From JAADJA01 sp963840975 (GTDB taxonomy: Bacteria; Bacteroidota; Bacteroidia; Bacteroidales; JAADJA01), in assembly GCA_963840975.1 (NCBI GenBank), contig CAWJBC010000006.1, positions 124,001 through 188,000 on the forward strand: DNA of 64,000 nucleotides. Direction: 5' to 3'. Below are positions 24,327-33,812 of the stretch, piece by piece (position 1 is the first letter of the stretch; every line of letters starts with the position of its first letter). A program made the position numbers and the translations under genes. The notes below the pieces were generated by a model. That model did no database searches, was not told where the DNA came from, and saw only the letters and a program-made list of their open reading frames with translations.

Positions 24327-27284
24327 ATGGATTCCATTCTGAACATCGAACATATTCATGAAGACCTGAGCGATCTGGCTGGTGAGTTTGATGGTGAAAT
24401 CCGCACCGACCGCCCTTTCAGATTGTTGTTTGCCACAGATGCCTCCTCCTACCGGCAAATTCCGCTTGCAGTAGTATTACCCAAACACGAGGAGGACATA
24501 CGCAGTCTCGTTAATTTTGCAAAAAAACACAATACATCCCTAATCCCCCGGACGGCTGGTACTTCTTTGGCGGGGCAGGTTGTAGGTGGAGGAATAGTCG
24601 TGGATGTGTCGAAGCATCTGACAAAAATTTTGGAGATCAATGAAACGGAGAAATGGATAAGGGTGGAACCGGGTGTGGTGTTGGACGAGATGAACAAAAT
24701 CCTTGCACCCAAAGGATTATTTTTCAGTCCTGAAACTTCTACGTCCAACAGGTGCATGATGGGCGGCATGGTGGGTAATAATTCCTGTGGCGCTCATTCA
24801 TTGATCTATGGCAGCACCCGCGATCACCTTATTTCCTTGAAAACTATTTTAAGTGATGGTTCAACGGCGGAATTCGGACCGGTCACCAACAATGAATTTC
24901 TGAAGAAATGTGAGTTAAAATCTCTTGAAGGTGAGTTATACCGAAATATTGCCAAAATATTAACCGATCCGGCAAACCAGGAAGAAATCCGAACACAGTT
25001 TCCCGATCCGGAAATAAAAAGAAGAAATACCGGATATGCAATAGACCTTTTATTGGAAACAGAGCCTTTTACCGGCAATGCAACGCCTTTTAATTTTGCG
25101 AAACTCATTGCCGGTTCAGAAGGAACGCTTGCTTTTATTACGGAAATAAAATTAAACCTTGACCCTCTTCCTCCTCCTGTAAAAGGACTGATCTGTATCC
25201 ATTGTGAAACCCTTGAAGATGCCCTTTATGGAAACCTGATCGCCCTCAAATACAAGCCAGGCGCCATTGAGCTGATGGACCACACGGTGATGGAACTAAG
25301 CAAATCCAATATTACCCAACGAAAGAACAGGTTTTTTATCAAAGGGGATCCGGCGGCAATGCTGATCGTGGAGTTTGCAAGGGATACTCGTCAGGAAATC
25401 AATGATATTGCTGAAAAGATGGAGAAGGAGATGCGTCAGGCGGGTTTCGGCTATCATTTTCCTGTGATTTTCGGAGAAGATATACCCAAAGTTTGGGATG
25501 TCAGGAAAGCCGGATTAGGTTTGCTTTCGAATATGCCGGGCGATGCCAAACCCATCCCGGTTGTTGAAGATACCGCTGTCCGTCCGGCTGATCTACCGGA
25601 GTACATCGCCGATTTTAACAAACTCCTGAGTGAACTTCATTTGTCGGGTGTATTTTATGCACACATCGGAACCGGAGAACTGCACCTGCGCCCAGTGCTG
25701 AACCTGAAAGACAGGAAGGATGTGGAACTGATGCACACCATTGCACTCGAAACCGCAAAGCTGGTCAAGAAATACAGAGGATCATTATCGGGTGAGCATG
25801 GCGACGGAAGGTTAAGGGGCGAGTTTATCTCCTTTATGATAGGGGAACAGAATTATCAGCTTCTGAAGCAAATCAAACGAGTGTGGGATCCTGAAAATAT
25901 TTTCAACCCGGGTAAAATTACCGACACTCCCAAAATGAATACTTCGCTGAGGTTCGAGGCGGGGCAGGAAACGAAACAGTTTGAAACCATATTCGATTTT
26001 TCGGGTGACCAGGGATTTCTCAGGAGTGTGGAAAAATGCAATGGATCGGGCGATTGCCGGAAATCGGAGATCATCGGCGGAACGATGTGCCCCAGCTATA
26101 TGGCTACCCGCGACGAAAATACAACCACCCGTTCAAGGGCAAATATCCTGCGCGAAATCATTACCCATTCCAAAAAGGAAAATCCTTTTGACCACAAGAA
26201 TATTTATAAAATTCTCGATCTCTGTCTTTCGTGCAAAGGATGCAAATCGGAATGCCCTTCAAACGTAGACATGGCGAAACTAAAAGCCGAATTCCTTTAC
26301 CAGTATTACCGGTCGAATAAAGTGCCTTTCAGGACGAAGATGATCGCCAACATCACAAGTATCAATCGTCTTACGGCTCACTTCCCACTCATCACTAATT
26401 TCTTTTTATCCAACAGTTTCACATCCCGGATGCTGAAAAACATGCTTGGCTTTGCACCTGAACGGAACATTCCGCTTCTTTATAAAACAACGCTCAAAGC
26501 CTACCTGAAGCGAAATAATAATTTACAAGCTGCCGGCAACAATGGAAAGAAGGTCTATTTATTTGTGGATGAGTTCACCGATTTTAATGATGTGGAAATT
26601 GGAATTAAAGCAGTTGACCTGCTGGTAACACTGGGTTACCGCATGGAGGTTATGGATCATGCCATCAGCGGGCGAACCTATTTGTCGAAAGGATTGATCA
26701 GACAGGCAAAGGAATTAGCCATCGCCAATGTCAATATTTTCAAAGATATAATCAATGAGGAGTCACCACTAATTGGTATTGAGCCTTCGGCTATTTTGTC
26801 CTTCAGGGACGAATACCCTGATCTTGTCGGGAAAGAACTGAAAGAAACTGCCATTGATCTTGGAAAATCAGCATTGATGTTTGACGAGTTCATTGCTTCA
26901 GAGATTGACAAAGGCAATATTTCCTCTGACCAATTTACAAAGCAGCCGAAAACGATCAAACTTCATGGTCATTGCCATCAAAAGGCGATTGCATCCATCA
27001 AGCCAACGGTGAGAATGTTGTCGTTGCCTGAGAACTATAATGTTGACGAAATAAAATCGGGGTGCTGCGGTATGGCAGGATCTTTTGGATATGAAAAAGA
27101 ACATTATGACCTTTCGATGAAAGTGGGTGAACTGGTATTGTTTCCCGCCGTCAGAGCTGCCGGTGCTGAAACCCTGATTGCTGCTCCCGGAACAAGCTGC
27201 CGAAACCAGATATTTGATGGAACCGGACGGACAGCCTTTCATCCGATCGAAATATTACATGAAGCATTAATTCACAAAACATGA
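24327..27284 (+). CDS. FAD-linked 2-hydroxyacid dehydrogenase fused to Fe-S/CCG domains (YdiJ-like)
   Basis: A 985-residue fusion of a GlcD-type flavoprotein and a GlcF-type iron-sulfur protein, the layout of YdiJ, now known as a D-2-hydroxyglutarate dehydrogenase in enterobacteria and pseudomonads. The FAD-binding segment RTAGTSLAGQVVGGG and the FAD-oxidase C domain (GEHGDGR) fill the first half. Two cysteine clusters (near residue 571, and CLSCKGCKSECP near 633) bind Fe-S clusters. Two CCG-type segments follow near residues 880 (HGHCHQKA) and 912 (GCCGMAGSFG). It should pass electrons to a quinone or carrier. The DUF1338 gene just upstream could supply D-2-hydroxyglutarate. D-lactate or glycolate remains a possible alternative substrate. 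The ATG at 24327 is preferred over the TTG before it. Confidence 0.87.
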   Translation: MDSILNIEHIHEDLSDLAGEFDGEIRTDRPFRLLFATDASSYRQIPLAVVLPKHEEDIRSLVNFAKKHNTSLIPRTAGTSLAGQVVGGGIVVDVSKHLTKILEINETEKWIRVEPGVVLDEMNKILAPKGLFFSPETSTSNRCMMGGMVGNNSCGAHSLIYGSTRDHLISLKTILSDGSTAEFGPVTNNEFLKKCELKSLEGELYRNIAKILTDPANQEEIRTQFPDPEIKRRNTGYAIDLLLETEPFTGNATPFNFAKLIAGSEGTLAFITEIKLNLDPLPPPVKGLICIHCETLEDALYGNLIALKYKPGAIELMDHTVMELSKSNITQRKNRFFIKGDPAAMLIVEFARDTRQEINDIAEKMEKEMRQAGFGYHFPVIFGEDIPKVWDVRKAGLGLLSNMPGDAKPIPVVEDTAVRPADLPEYIADFNKLLSELHLSGVFYAHIGTGELHLRPVLNLKDRKDVELMHTIALETAKLVKKYRGSLSGEHGDGRLRGEFISFMIGEQNYQLLKQIKRVWDPENIFNPGKITDTPKMNTSLRFEAGQETKQFETIFDFSGDQGFLRSVEKCNGSGDCRKSEIIGGTMCPSYMATRDENTTTRSRANILREIITHSKKENPFDHKNIYKILDLCLSCKGCKSECPSNVDMAKLKAEFLYQYYRSNKVPFRTKMIANITSINRLTAHFPLITNFFLSNSFTSRMLKNMLGFAPERNIPLLYKTTLKAYLKRNNNLQAAGNNGKKVYLFVDEFTDFNDVEIGIKAVDLLVTLGYRMEVMDHAISGRTYLSKGLIRQAKELAIANVNIFKDIINEESPLIGIEPSAILSFRDEYPDLVGKELKETAIDLGKSALMFDEFIASEIDKGNISSDQFTKQPKTIKLHGHCHQKAIASIKPTVRMLSLPENYNVDEIKSGCCGMAGSFGYEKEHYDLSMKVGELVLFPAVRAAGAETLIAAPGTSCRNQIFDGTGRTAFHPIEILHEALIHKT

Positions 27285-27805
27285 AAAATTTCATAATCGT
27301 TCTATTGCTACTTGCTGCATCGTGCAGTTTTGAAAAAAAGGCAGAGCAAAAGCCAACAGGACCGCTGGTTGGCAACTGGGCTTTCCTGGATGTAAGGGGA
27401 AATTACAATGAGGCATTCTTTACCGACACCACGTATGTTACTTATAATATGGTCTATGGCTTATCTCCGGTTTTTAGTTATTTTATTAAAAACGACAGCC
27501 TTTATTCCAATATTGACAAGCGAAAAAAAGGGCTTAACAGGATAGCCGGGATAAAGTTAATCTCGCCTGACTCCATCATTCTTACGACAGAGTTTTCGAA
27601 AGATACCATTGGCAGAATGGCAGGTGAAAAAATAACCCTCGAAACTACGAATCCGAAAACAGATTCTGTTTTATTCCGTGAGGAAATACAAAGGCGCTAT
27701 GAATCTTTCCTGGTTATGAAAGGGATATTGAAAAAAGATGAACTGGAATCGTTTAAAAAGGATAATATCATCCCCGAAGATGTTAAAAATAATCAGGGGA
27801 GATAG
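27281..27805 (+). CDS. Lipoprotein, unrecognised (lipocalin-like by eye)
   Basis: A 174-residue lipoprotein: the signal peptide ends LLAASCSFEKK with a clear lipobox cysteine (residue 15). The mature part begins PLVGNWAFLDV, reminiscent of lipocalin-like Bacteroidota lipoproteins, and is rich in short beta strands, ending in a charged helix. No family is certain. The ATG overlaps the stop of the FAD/Fe-S dehydrogenase by four bases (ATGA), so it is translationally coupled to it. A role linked to the dehydrogenase is not otherwise supported. Confidence 0.7.
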   Translation: MKNFIIVLLLLAASCSFEKKAEQKPTGPLVGNWAFLDVRGNYNEAFFTDTTYVTYNMVYGLSPVFSYFIKNDSLYSNIDKRKKGLNRIAGIKLISPDSIILTTEFSKDTIGRMAGEKITLETTNPKTDSVLFREEIQRRYESFLVMKGILKKDELESFKKDNIIPEDVKNNQGR

Positions 27806-27811
27806 GGACTT

Positions 27812-28723
27812 TCACACATCATAAGTTTGCCCATCCCTTGCCGTGTCGGTATTGGGGAAAACCGTAACAGCCTCCTCCAGCAACTGACTTACATTTTCGT
27901 ACCGGTTAGAGAAGTGCCCGATGATGAGCTTTTCGGCATTCGCTTTTTTTGCAATCGTAGCCGCTTCAATGGCTGTGGAGTGAAATTTTTCGGCTGCCAC
28001 ATCCGCTTTTTCCTGCATAAAGGTAGCTTCGTGATAAAGCAGTGACACATTCGTGATAATCGGGATGATGGCTTCGTGATATGCAGTATCGGAGCAATAA
28101 GCATACGAACGGGGAGCATTCGGCTGTTCGGTGATTTCAGCATTTTTATAAATGGTGCCTTCGGTATTGGTAAAGTCGGCGCCATCCTTTATCTTTACTA
28201 TATCATCCACAGGAATGTTCATATCCTTTACCATTTGTTTCCTGATCCGCCTTTTGCCCTTTTTCTCCTTGAAAAGAAAACCGCAGGTGGGTATGCGGTG
28301 GTTGAGCGGAATGGTGGAAATGATCAACTTGTCATCTTCATAAATGGTCTCATTTGCATCGGGGTTGATAGGATGGAAGATGAGGGGATAGTTCAATTCC
28401 GTTTGGGAAGCGTTGAGCTGGATATCAATAATATCTTCGAGCTGGGGAGGAGCGAACAGATGCAGCTCTTTGGTGCGACCCAATAAGTGCATGGAGGAGA
28501 TGAGTCCGATCAAGCCAAAAAAATGATCGCCGTGAAGGTGGCTGATGAAGATATGGTTGATGCGCTGCATACGAATATGGCTGCGGCGCAGTTGAATCTG
28601 AGTGCCCTCAGCACAATCAATGAGGAAGAGGCGCTCGTTGTGATTGAGCAATTGCGAAGTAGGGTTGCGTTTGAGCGTTGGTATCGCCGAATTGCTGCCA
28701 AGTATAGTTACACTGAATACCAC
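27812..28723 (-). CDS. rnz: Ribonuclease Z (tRNA 3' endonuclease)
   Basis: RNase Z trims the 3' trailer of tRNA precursors, which matters here because neither tRNA gene in the window encodes CCA. The 303-residue metallo-beta-lactamase fold shows the main zinc motif HLHGDH (residues 62-67) and the start MVFSVTILGSNSAIPT typical of the family. It also has the exosite region with DKLIISTIPLNHRIPTCGF, and a late conserved histidine in LIIGHFSNRY. No ATG is available, so translation starts at a GTG (28721-28723). It converges with the dehydrogenase/lipoprotein pair. Confidence 0.93.
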   Translation of the reverse strand: MVFSVTILGSNSAIPTLKRNPTSQLLNHNERLFLIDCAEGTQIQLRRSHIRMQRINHIFISHLHGDHFFGLIGLISSMHLLGRTKELHLFAPPQLEDIIDIQLNASQTELNYPLIFHPINPDANETIYEDDKLIISTIPLNHRIPTCGFLFKEKKGKRRIRKQMVKDMNIPVDDIVKIKDGADFTNTEGTIYKNAEITEQPNAPRSYAYCSDTAYHEAIIPIITNVSLLYHEATFMQEKADVAAEKFHSTAIEAATIAKKANAEKLIIGHFSNRYENVSQLLEEAVTVFPNTDTARDGQTYDV

Positions 28724-28867
28724 TTTCTGTATTTGAGATTGTAAAGTAAATTAAAAAAAATGAAAAAATCATAGCGAATTATCAGGACGATAAAATCCTT
28801 TTTAATTTTCCAAAGGTAAATCCTGATTGAAATAATTCATAATTTTAGAGCGATTAATTTAACTGCA

Positions 28868-28984
28868 ATGCTACAGCGATTAAAGGAATTTTACCAGGAA
28901 CATAAATCCTTTTTCTGGGCGAAGTGTGTCCAATAGCTGAAGAGAATGTCAGAATGGCCTGAATTTGAGGCCGGTCTGAATAAA
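28868..28984 (+). pseudogene. Decayed 5' fragment of a CHAD-domain gene
   Basis: An ATG at 28868 opens a 22-codon frame, MLQRLKEFYQEHKSFF and so on, that stops at a TAG. Its DNA closely matches the start of the intact CHAD gene at 31912 (18 identical bases around taccaggaacataaatc), and further on the block ctgaatttgagg reappears at about 28962. The rest has diverged or been deleted. It lies in the 430-bp gap between rnz and the beta-helix gene, so two copies of the CHAD 5' end flank that gene. The remaining bases of the gap are AT-rich, with nothing I can name. Confidence 0.65.
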
Positions 28985-29161
28985 TTAACTTAAAAAGAAT
29001 GGAATATTGAACATTTATTGACCCGAAATGATAAAAAACATTACAAAAATTATTTGAAAATAGTTAAGTGCTATTTTACAAAGGTCTCGTTCCTTATAAT
29101 ATAATAAATTTAAGATTATTAATTCAGACAGTTAAGTCAGCAGACTACTTATTTTGAGGAG

Positions 29162-31792
29162 TTATTTTTTTATTAATTTTCTTCTGAGAATCAAATTTTT
29201 GGATGTCAATTCAATAATGTAAATTCCTTTAGGCAAATTGAATCCTTGAAACTGAATTGATGTTGTTTGGATATATTCATTCTTGAAAATAATATTTCCA
29301 AAGTGATCAATAACAGATAAATGTACATTTAAAAGATTAGAATTAAGAAATTCAATCCTTGTAAAACTTTCAAAGGGATTCGGATAAATATTACATTCAT
29401 TATGTTCATAGCTATTAATTCCGATTGAGATGTAAACAATAATAATCCAATTTTGAGTTGTAAGCCCGTCCTCAGCAATTACTTCATAAGTAACTGGATT
29501 TGTGAAATCATTAGGTGTGATACCGCTCTGCTGATTTATTCCTTCTATGTACGCAGCGGCACCTTCCGATAAAGCGAAGGAGGCTATAAGTCCGTCTAAA
29601 TTTGTACCATTTACGACTTCAATTTCTATAGTATGATTAATTGGATCAATGAAACCAGGCTCCGTTTGCTCCGGAAAGCTAAACGATAGAAGATCAGTTT
29701 CGCTATTTGGTGCAACTGTCACTATCACAGACCAATCCTGAGCGGTAAGCTCGTCCTCAGCAATTATTTCATAAGTTACCGGATTTGTGAAATCATTAGG
29801 TGTGATACCGCTCTGCTGATTAATTCCTTCTATGTTCGCAGTGGCACCTTCCGATAGATCGAAGGAGGCTATAAGTCCATCTAAAATTGTACCATGCACG
29901 ACTTCAATTTCTATAGAATGATCAATTGGATCAATGAAACCAGGCTCCGTTTGCTCTGGAAAGCTAAACGATAGAAAATCCGTTTCGCTATTTGGTGCAA
30001 CTGTCACTATCACAGACCAATCCTGAGTGGTAAGCCCGTCCTGGGCGATAACCTCATAAATAATAGGATCTGTGAAATCATTTGGGGTTATTCCACTCTG
30101 CTGGTTCACTCCTTCAACATTGGCAGTAGCTCCATCCGACAAAGTGAAAGAGGCAGTAAGTCCATTTAGTTCTGTGCCAAATGCGACCTCAACTTGTATT
30201 GAATGTGAGTCATAATCAATTAAAGCTGGACCTGTTTCTTGAGGAAAACTAAAACTTAAAAAATCTGTACTATTTAATAAAGGCCAGTTGCACGCAAAAG
30301 GTCCTCCATAGGCACCCATATCATTTATTAAGGTACCCAGAGAAGGTGGAAAACAGACATCATTAAATATTGGATCAGAATTACCGCCATCAATACATGG
30401 GCTATTGCCGCTTAAATTATACTTGTAATCTGAAGTGTCTGCAAATTCAGGATTTAGGAGTATATTGTTATAAACATCGCATGAATCACCGTTGTTATTT
30501 ACTGTAACAATTATACCGATGAAGCCTGTAGTATTGTTTGTAAATTGATTGTTGTTCCAGGAACAATTATTGTAAACGTTATATGGCTCTACATTACTAA
30601 TTATGAGTCCAAATTTAGCATGGTCTGATAATATATTATTGAATATGTCTGCCTCTCCGTGTGAAATACTAATGCCTGTTCCATATAAATCTTTTACAGA
30701 AGCGCCATAAGCATTATTTTTACAAAAAACAGAATTTAAAACCTTGACATTAGAGTAATAACCATTAATACCGCCATAATCGTTATGGTGAAAAAGTGAG
30801 TTGCGGACAATGATTTCTGAATAGCTGCAACATATTGCAGTTGGGCCTGGCATTGTCCAATTTGTTTTATGTGTATTAAAAAAAATACAATTTGAAATTT
30901 CTGCAAATGAATTATCTTCAATATATACACAAGCTCCATTCGAAGTAATATGATCTTTAAAAATGCAATTTTGGATTATTACCGTACTCTGCTCTGAATG
31001 AAATCCACTACCATACCAAGTGAAATTATTTTCGAATGTAATATTTTGCAGTAGTAATGTTGATGAAAAAAGGTATATGCCTGCTCCCTTACCAGTAATG
31101 TTCTCATTAGGGGCTGTATTGTTGCAAATCGTCAAATGTTCCAACGAAGGACTTGCTTCGTAGATTTCAATTCCTTTGTCATCGCTGTTTTCGATTTTGG
31201 CATAAGTAATTATTGTTGCATCATTTGCCCCCGGATTAATGATGATGCCATTCCATTTTTCACCAGGATAATATGTGGTAAAGAAAATGGAATCAGTAAC
31301 ATTGCCAGATGCTATGAGAAGTCCATTTATTTCAAACTCCGTATCCTCAAGAAATTTTAATATAACACCCGGCTGAACTATTAAAGTATCATCTTCTGCA
31401 ACGGAGATACTTCCTCCAACTTTATATATCCCGGAGGTCAGAATCCCTGATAGCTGTCCACTAATACCATAAATATCTAAGGTGATATTTGGCAATGTAA
31501 TATTCTGAAAAATTGCTTGGCTGAGAATTGATTCCGGTAAATATCCACCTTTTGAAAAATAAAAATCATAAAAACCATCACTCAATTCATTCGAATAGTA
31601 CCCCTCTGAAGTTGTAAAGATAGTATCGTATTGAATCGTCGGAGCTATTCTTTTAATAATTATTTGAATACTATCGTGCACCATCTGATTTTCAAGAAAA
31701 GCATATCCACTTAAAGTATTATTTTGTGAATAAACTATCTTTTGTCCACATATTAGAAGGGATAAAACCAAGATAATTTTAACAGTTTTCAT
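29162..31792 (-). CDS. Beta-helix T9SS cargo protein with three 95-residue repeats
   Basis: An 876-residue exported protein. After a signal peptide comes a small carboxypeptidase-regulatory-like domain (about residues 27-90). A right-handed beta-helix follows (about 125-455, rich in short N-x-F/I repeats such as IQNCIFKDH and ISNCIFF), ending with the choice-of-anchor Q style SPCIDGG and NDMGAYGG. Three tandem 95-residue beta-sandwich repeats come next (nucleotides 29426-30268), each beginning near DFLSFSF and ending near DWSVIVTV. The C-terminus is a T9SS type A sorting domain starting NIYPNPFESFTRIEF. It is probably surface-displayed or released. The beta-helix may bind or process polysaccharide, but no catalytic residues are evident. 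The open frame extends six codons upstream of the ATG at 31792. Confidence 0.85.
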   Translation of the reverse strand: MKTVKIILVLSLLICGQKIVYSQNNTLSGYAFLENQMVHDSIQIIIKRIAPTIQYDTIFTTSEGYYSNELSDGFYDFYFSKGGYLPESILSQAIFQNITLPNITLDIYGISGQLSGILTSGIYKVGGSISVAEDDTLIVQPGVILKFLEDTEFEINGLLIASGNVTDSIFFTTYYPGEKWNGIIINPGANDATIITYAKIENSDDKGIEIYEASPSLEHLTICNNTAPNENITGKGAGIYLFSSTLLLQNITFENNFTWYGSGFHSEQSTVIIQNCIFKDHITSNGACVYIEDNSFAEISNCIFFNTHKTNWTMPGPTAICCSYSEIIVRNSLFHHNDYGGINGYYSNVKVLNSVFCKNNAYGASVKDLYGTGISISHGEADIFNNILSDHAKFGLIISNVEPYNVYNNCSWNNNQFTNNTTGFIGIIVTVNNNGDSCDVYNNILLNPEFADTSDYKYNLSGNSPCIDGGNSDPIFNDVCFPPSLGTLINDMGAYGGPFACNWPLLNSTDFLSFSFPQETGPALIDYDSHSIQVEVAFGTELNGLTASFTLSDGATANVEGVNQQSGITPNDFTDPIIYEVIAQDGLTTQDWSVIVTVAPNSETDFLSFSFPEQTEPGFIDPIDHSIEIEVVHGTILDGLIASFDLSEGATANIEGINQQSGITPNDFTNPVTYEIIAEDELTAQDWSVIVTVAPNSETDLLSFSFPEQTEPGFIDPINHTIEIEVVNGTNLDGLIASFALSEGAAAYIEGINQQSGITPNDFTNPVTYEVIAEDGLTTQNWIIIVYISIGINSYEHNECNIYPNPFESFTRIEFLNSNLLNVHLSVIDHFGNIIFKNEYIQTTSIQFQGFNLPKGIYIIELTSKNLILRRKLIKK
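29426..30268 (-). repeat. Three tandem 285-bp coding repeats
   Basis: Units at about 30268-29984, 29983-29699 and 29698-29426 encode 95-residue domains inside the beta-helix protein. Units two and three are nearly identical over long stretches, which suggests recent unequal recombination or gene conversion. Confidence 0.9.
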
Positions 31793-31911
31793 TTCATTCA
31801 ATTTAAGCACGCTAAGATACTAATTATTTTTCCACTGAACTAAAGGTTGTGCTTTGTTCTGTGTATTTACTGACGAAAAATTGTCTAATTTCGGCGGTAA
31901 ATTCAAGAACA

Positions 31912-32766
31912 ATGATTGAGCGGCTTGCTAATTATTACCAGGAACATAAATCGGTATTTGAAAAAAACTTTCAGGTGGTACTGGCTGAATTTGAGGTAGA
32001 AGCCATCCACAAAATGCGAACCAGCACCAAGAGGCTGAGGGCTTTGCTGCAACTGATCGAATACCTTTCGCCCGATAAATTCAAAGCCAAAAAGCAACTA
32101 AAAAAAATAAGGCAGTTGTTCAAATATGCCGGTAAGATTCGTGAGATACAGATAGAAATGATCACCCTGGCGCATTATGCAGAAGTATTGAAGATCAAAT
32201 TCCCGGAATACCACGAATATTTAAAGTATAGGGAACGAAAAGAGATCGCACGGTTTCTGCGGGCTCTCCCCGAAATTGATAAGAACGGGAAAATCCTTGA
32301 CGACAAATACATTCTTGAGGTCATTCAAAACATCCCTGAAAAAAAGATCACTAAGAGTGTACCCGGCTTCATTGGATCGAAGAAACAGACCTTACTGGAT
32401 TTAAACAAACTTCAGATCACCAACCCGAGAATTCACGAAAACAGAACCCACATCAAGCAATTGTATTACCTGTACGATAACCTCACAGAGCTGACCGGTG
32501 AAAAGGAAATCCTGAAAATGAAGAAAGAGAAAATGAGGGAAATTGAGCAAATGATCGGAGCGTGGCACGACCTGGTGAATTCGGGACCCCTGCTGAAGGC
32601 CTTCTTCAAAATAAAAGGCTTTAAAAAGAATGATAAGTACAATACGTTGAGGAAAAGCCTTATAACCGACCGGAAAAAGAAGTTGAAGGAGATTAACGGG
32701 GTTTTAGCATCGGTGGGATTGAAGGCTAATAAACAACTTCCAAAAAGTAAATCAAAAAGCCATTAA
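31912..32766 (+). CDS. CHAD domain protein
   Basis: CHAD domains are helical, histidine- and lysine-rich modules that bind inorganic polyphosphate. The 284 residues are a single CHAD domain. The family pattern is visible in AIHKMRTSTKRLRALLQLIEYL near the start, in the helical KQLKKIRQLFKYAGKIREIQIEM segment, and in the later EIEQMIGAWHDLVN. It is strongly basic, with a lysine-rich end. The open frame extends upstream to 31849, but the ATG at 31912 matches the start of the decayed copy at 28868 and gives the natural N-terminus. No polyphosphate kinase is nearby. Confidence 0.87.
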   Translation: MIERLANYYQEHKSVFEKNFQVVLAEFEVEAIHKMRTSTKRLRALLQLIEYLSPDKFKAKKQLKKIRQLFKYAGKIREIQIEMITLAHYAEVLKIKFPEYHEYLKYRERKEIARFLRALPEIDKNGKILDDKYILEVIQNIPEKKITKSVPGFIGSKKQTLLDLNKLQITNPRIHENRTHIKQLYYLYDNLTELTGEKEILKMKKEKMREIEQMIGAWHDLVNSGPLLKAFFKIKGFKKNDKYNTLRKSLITDRKKKLKEINGVLASVGLKANKQLPKSKSKSH

Positions 32767-32887
32767 GAAACTACTCTTTGGGCGAATCACGAATTTTTGA
32801 TAAACTGATTTAATAATTGGGTATAAAATTTCATTATTAATTTAATGACCATTCGTGCATTTGCGGCGATTTTCATCTTCAAATTAT

Positions 32888-32895
32888 TATTTTTG
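32888..32895 (+). promoter_or_regulatory. -7 box for Mpv17-like gene
   Basis: TATTTTTG fits TAnnTTTG, 20 bp upstream of the ATG at 32916. Confidence 0.45.
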
Positions 32896-32915
32896 CAGGG
32901 ATAAAAAATTTATCA

Positions 32916-33608
32916 ATGAAGAAATCTGATCTCCTTTTCCTTTTGGCTTTCCTGGCGCTCTTTATTCCATTTATTGTCTCCAAACCCCTTTATGAATTTT
33001 ATAAGAGTTTTAACGGTGAGCATGGAATGGTGATGAGTTTTATAAAATTCGCCATTCTTGCTACTATGGGCGAAATGATTGCACTGCGCATCCGCAAGGG
33101 GGTTTACAACGAACCTGGCTTTGGCATCGCTCCACGGGTTGTGGTTTGGGGATTCATTGGACTCACAATCAAGCTGGCGTTTACGGTCTTTGCATCCGGC
33201 ATTCCGATCTTTATTGAATATCTTGGATTAAAGGATTCCGTTGTAGCAATGAAAGGGAGCTTCAGCGGGTTAAAACTGTTGAATGCTTTTTGTATTTCAG
33301 TCGCGATGAATATCATTTATGCCCCAGTGATGATGACCTTTCATAAGATCACCGATACCCATATTTTAAGCAATAAGGGTAAACTCTCCTGTTTGATAAT
33401 GAGAATTGATTTTACTGGTATCCTAAAAACCATGAACTGGGATGTGATGTGGAACTTCGTTTTTTTAAAAACCATTCCCTTCTTCTGGATTCCGGCACAT
33501 ACCATTACCTTCCTTCTGCCTCCCGACTTCCAGGTATTGTTTGCAGCTTTGCTTGGAATGGCGCTTGGTTTGATACTCGCTTTCGCCAGTTTGAAAGGGA
33601 GAATTTAA
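32916..33608 (+). CDS. Mpv17/PMP22-like membrane protein
   Basis: A 230-residue integral membrane protein with about five hydrophobic segments. The C-terminal half, NWDVMWNFVFLKTIPFFWIP and the following AHTITFLLPPDF, has the aromatic-rich W-x-x-W-N-F plus PAHTITF pattern that I associate with bacterial Mpv17/PMP22-like proteins. Their function is unknown; eukaryotic members form channels in organelle membranes. It has its own -7 box and follows the CHAD gene after about 150 bp. The family name is tentative; the membrane topology is clear. Confidence 0.65.
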   Translation: MKKSDLLFLLAFLALFIPFIVSKPLYEFYKSFNGEHGMVMSFIKFAILATMGEMIALRIRKGVYNEPGFGIAPRVVVWGFIGLTIKLAFTVFASGIPIFIEYLGLKDSVVAMKGSFSGLKLLNAFCISVAMNIIYAPVMMTFHKITDTHILSNKGKLSCLIMRIDFTGILKTMNWDVMWNFVFLKTIPFFWIPAHTITFLLPPDFQVLFAALLGMALGLILAFASLKGRI

Positions 33609-33679
33609 TTCCAGCACAAGAAATGAAACCCCAACGAAAAGTAATTTTGAACTACATAGAATCAAAGATCATTTAGAAA

Positions 33680-33713
33680 TCACATAGAAATTTTCTGGTA
33701 TTTATCTATGTGA
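33680..33713. repeat. Inverted repeat TCACATAGA/TCTATGTGA
   Basis: A perfect 9-bp inverted repeat (33680-33688 with 33705-33713). It is followed at 33717-33740 by sequence resembling bases 429-455 beside the GxxExxY gene (shared ctaatgtggtaaa). It may be the scar of a lost GxxExxY-type element, or a terminator for the gene upstream. Confidence 0.45.
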
Positions 33714-33812
33714 AACCTATTGTTTACTATGTGACTAATGTGGTAAAGTCATTCCGGACTTTGTACCGATTTTAATAATAAGAAATTATGGTGAACCTGA
33801 ATTCGGGACGGT

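Noticed and set aside
28076..28486. 136-residue plus-strand frame inside rnz
   Set aside because: Antisense to ribonuclease Z, which has full motifs on the other strand.
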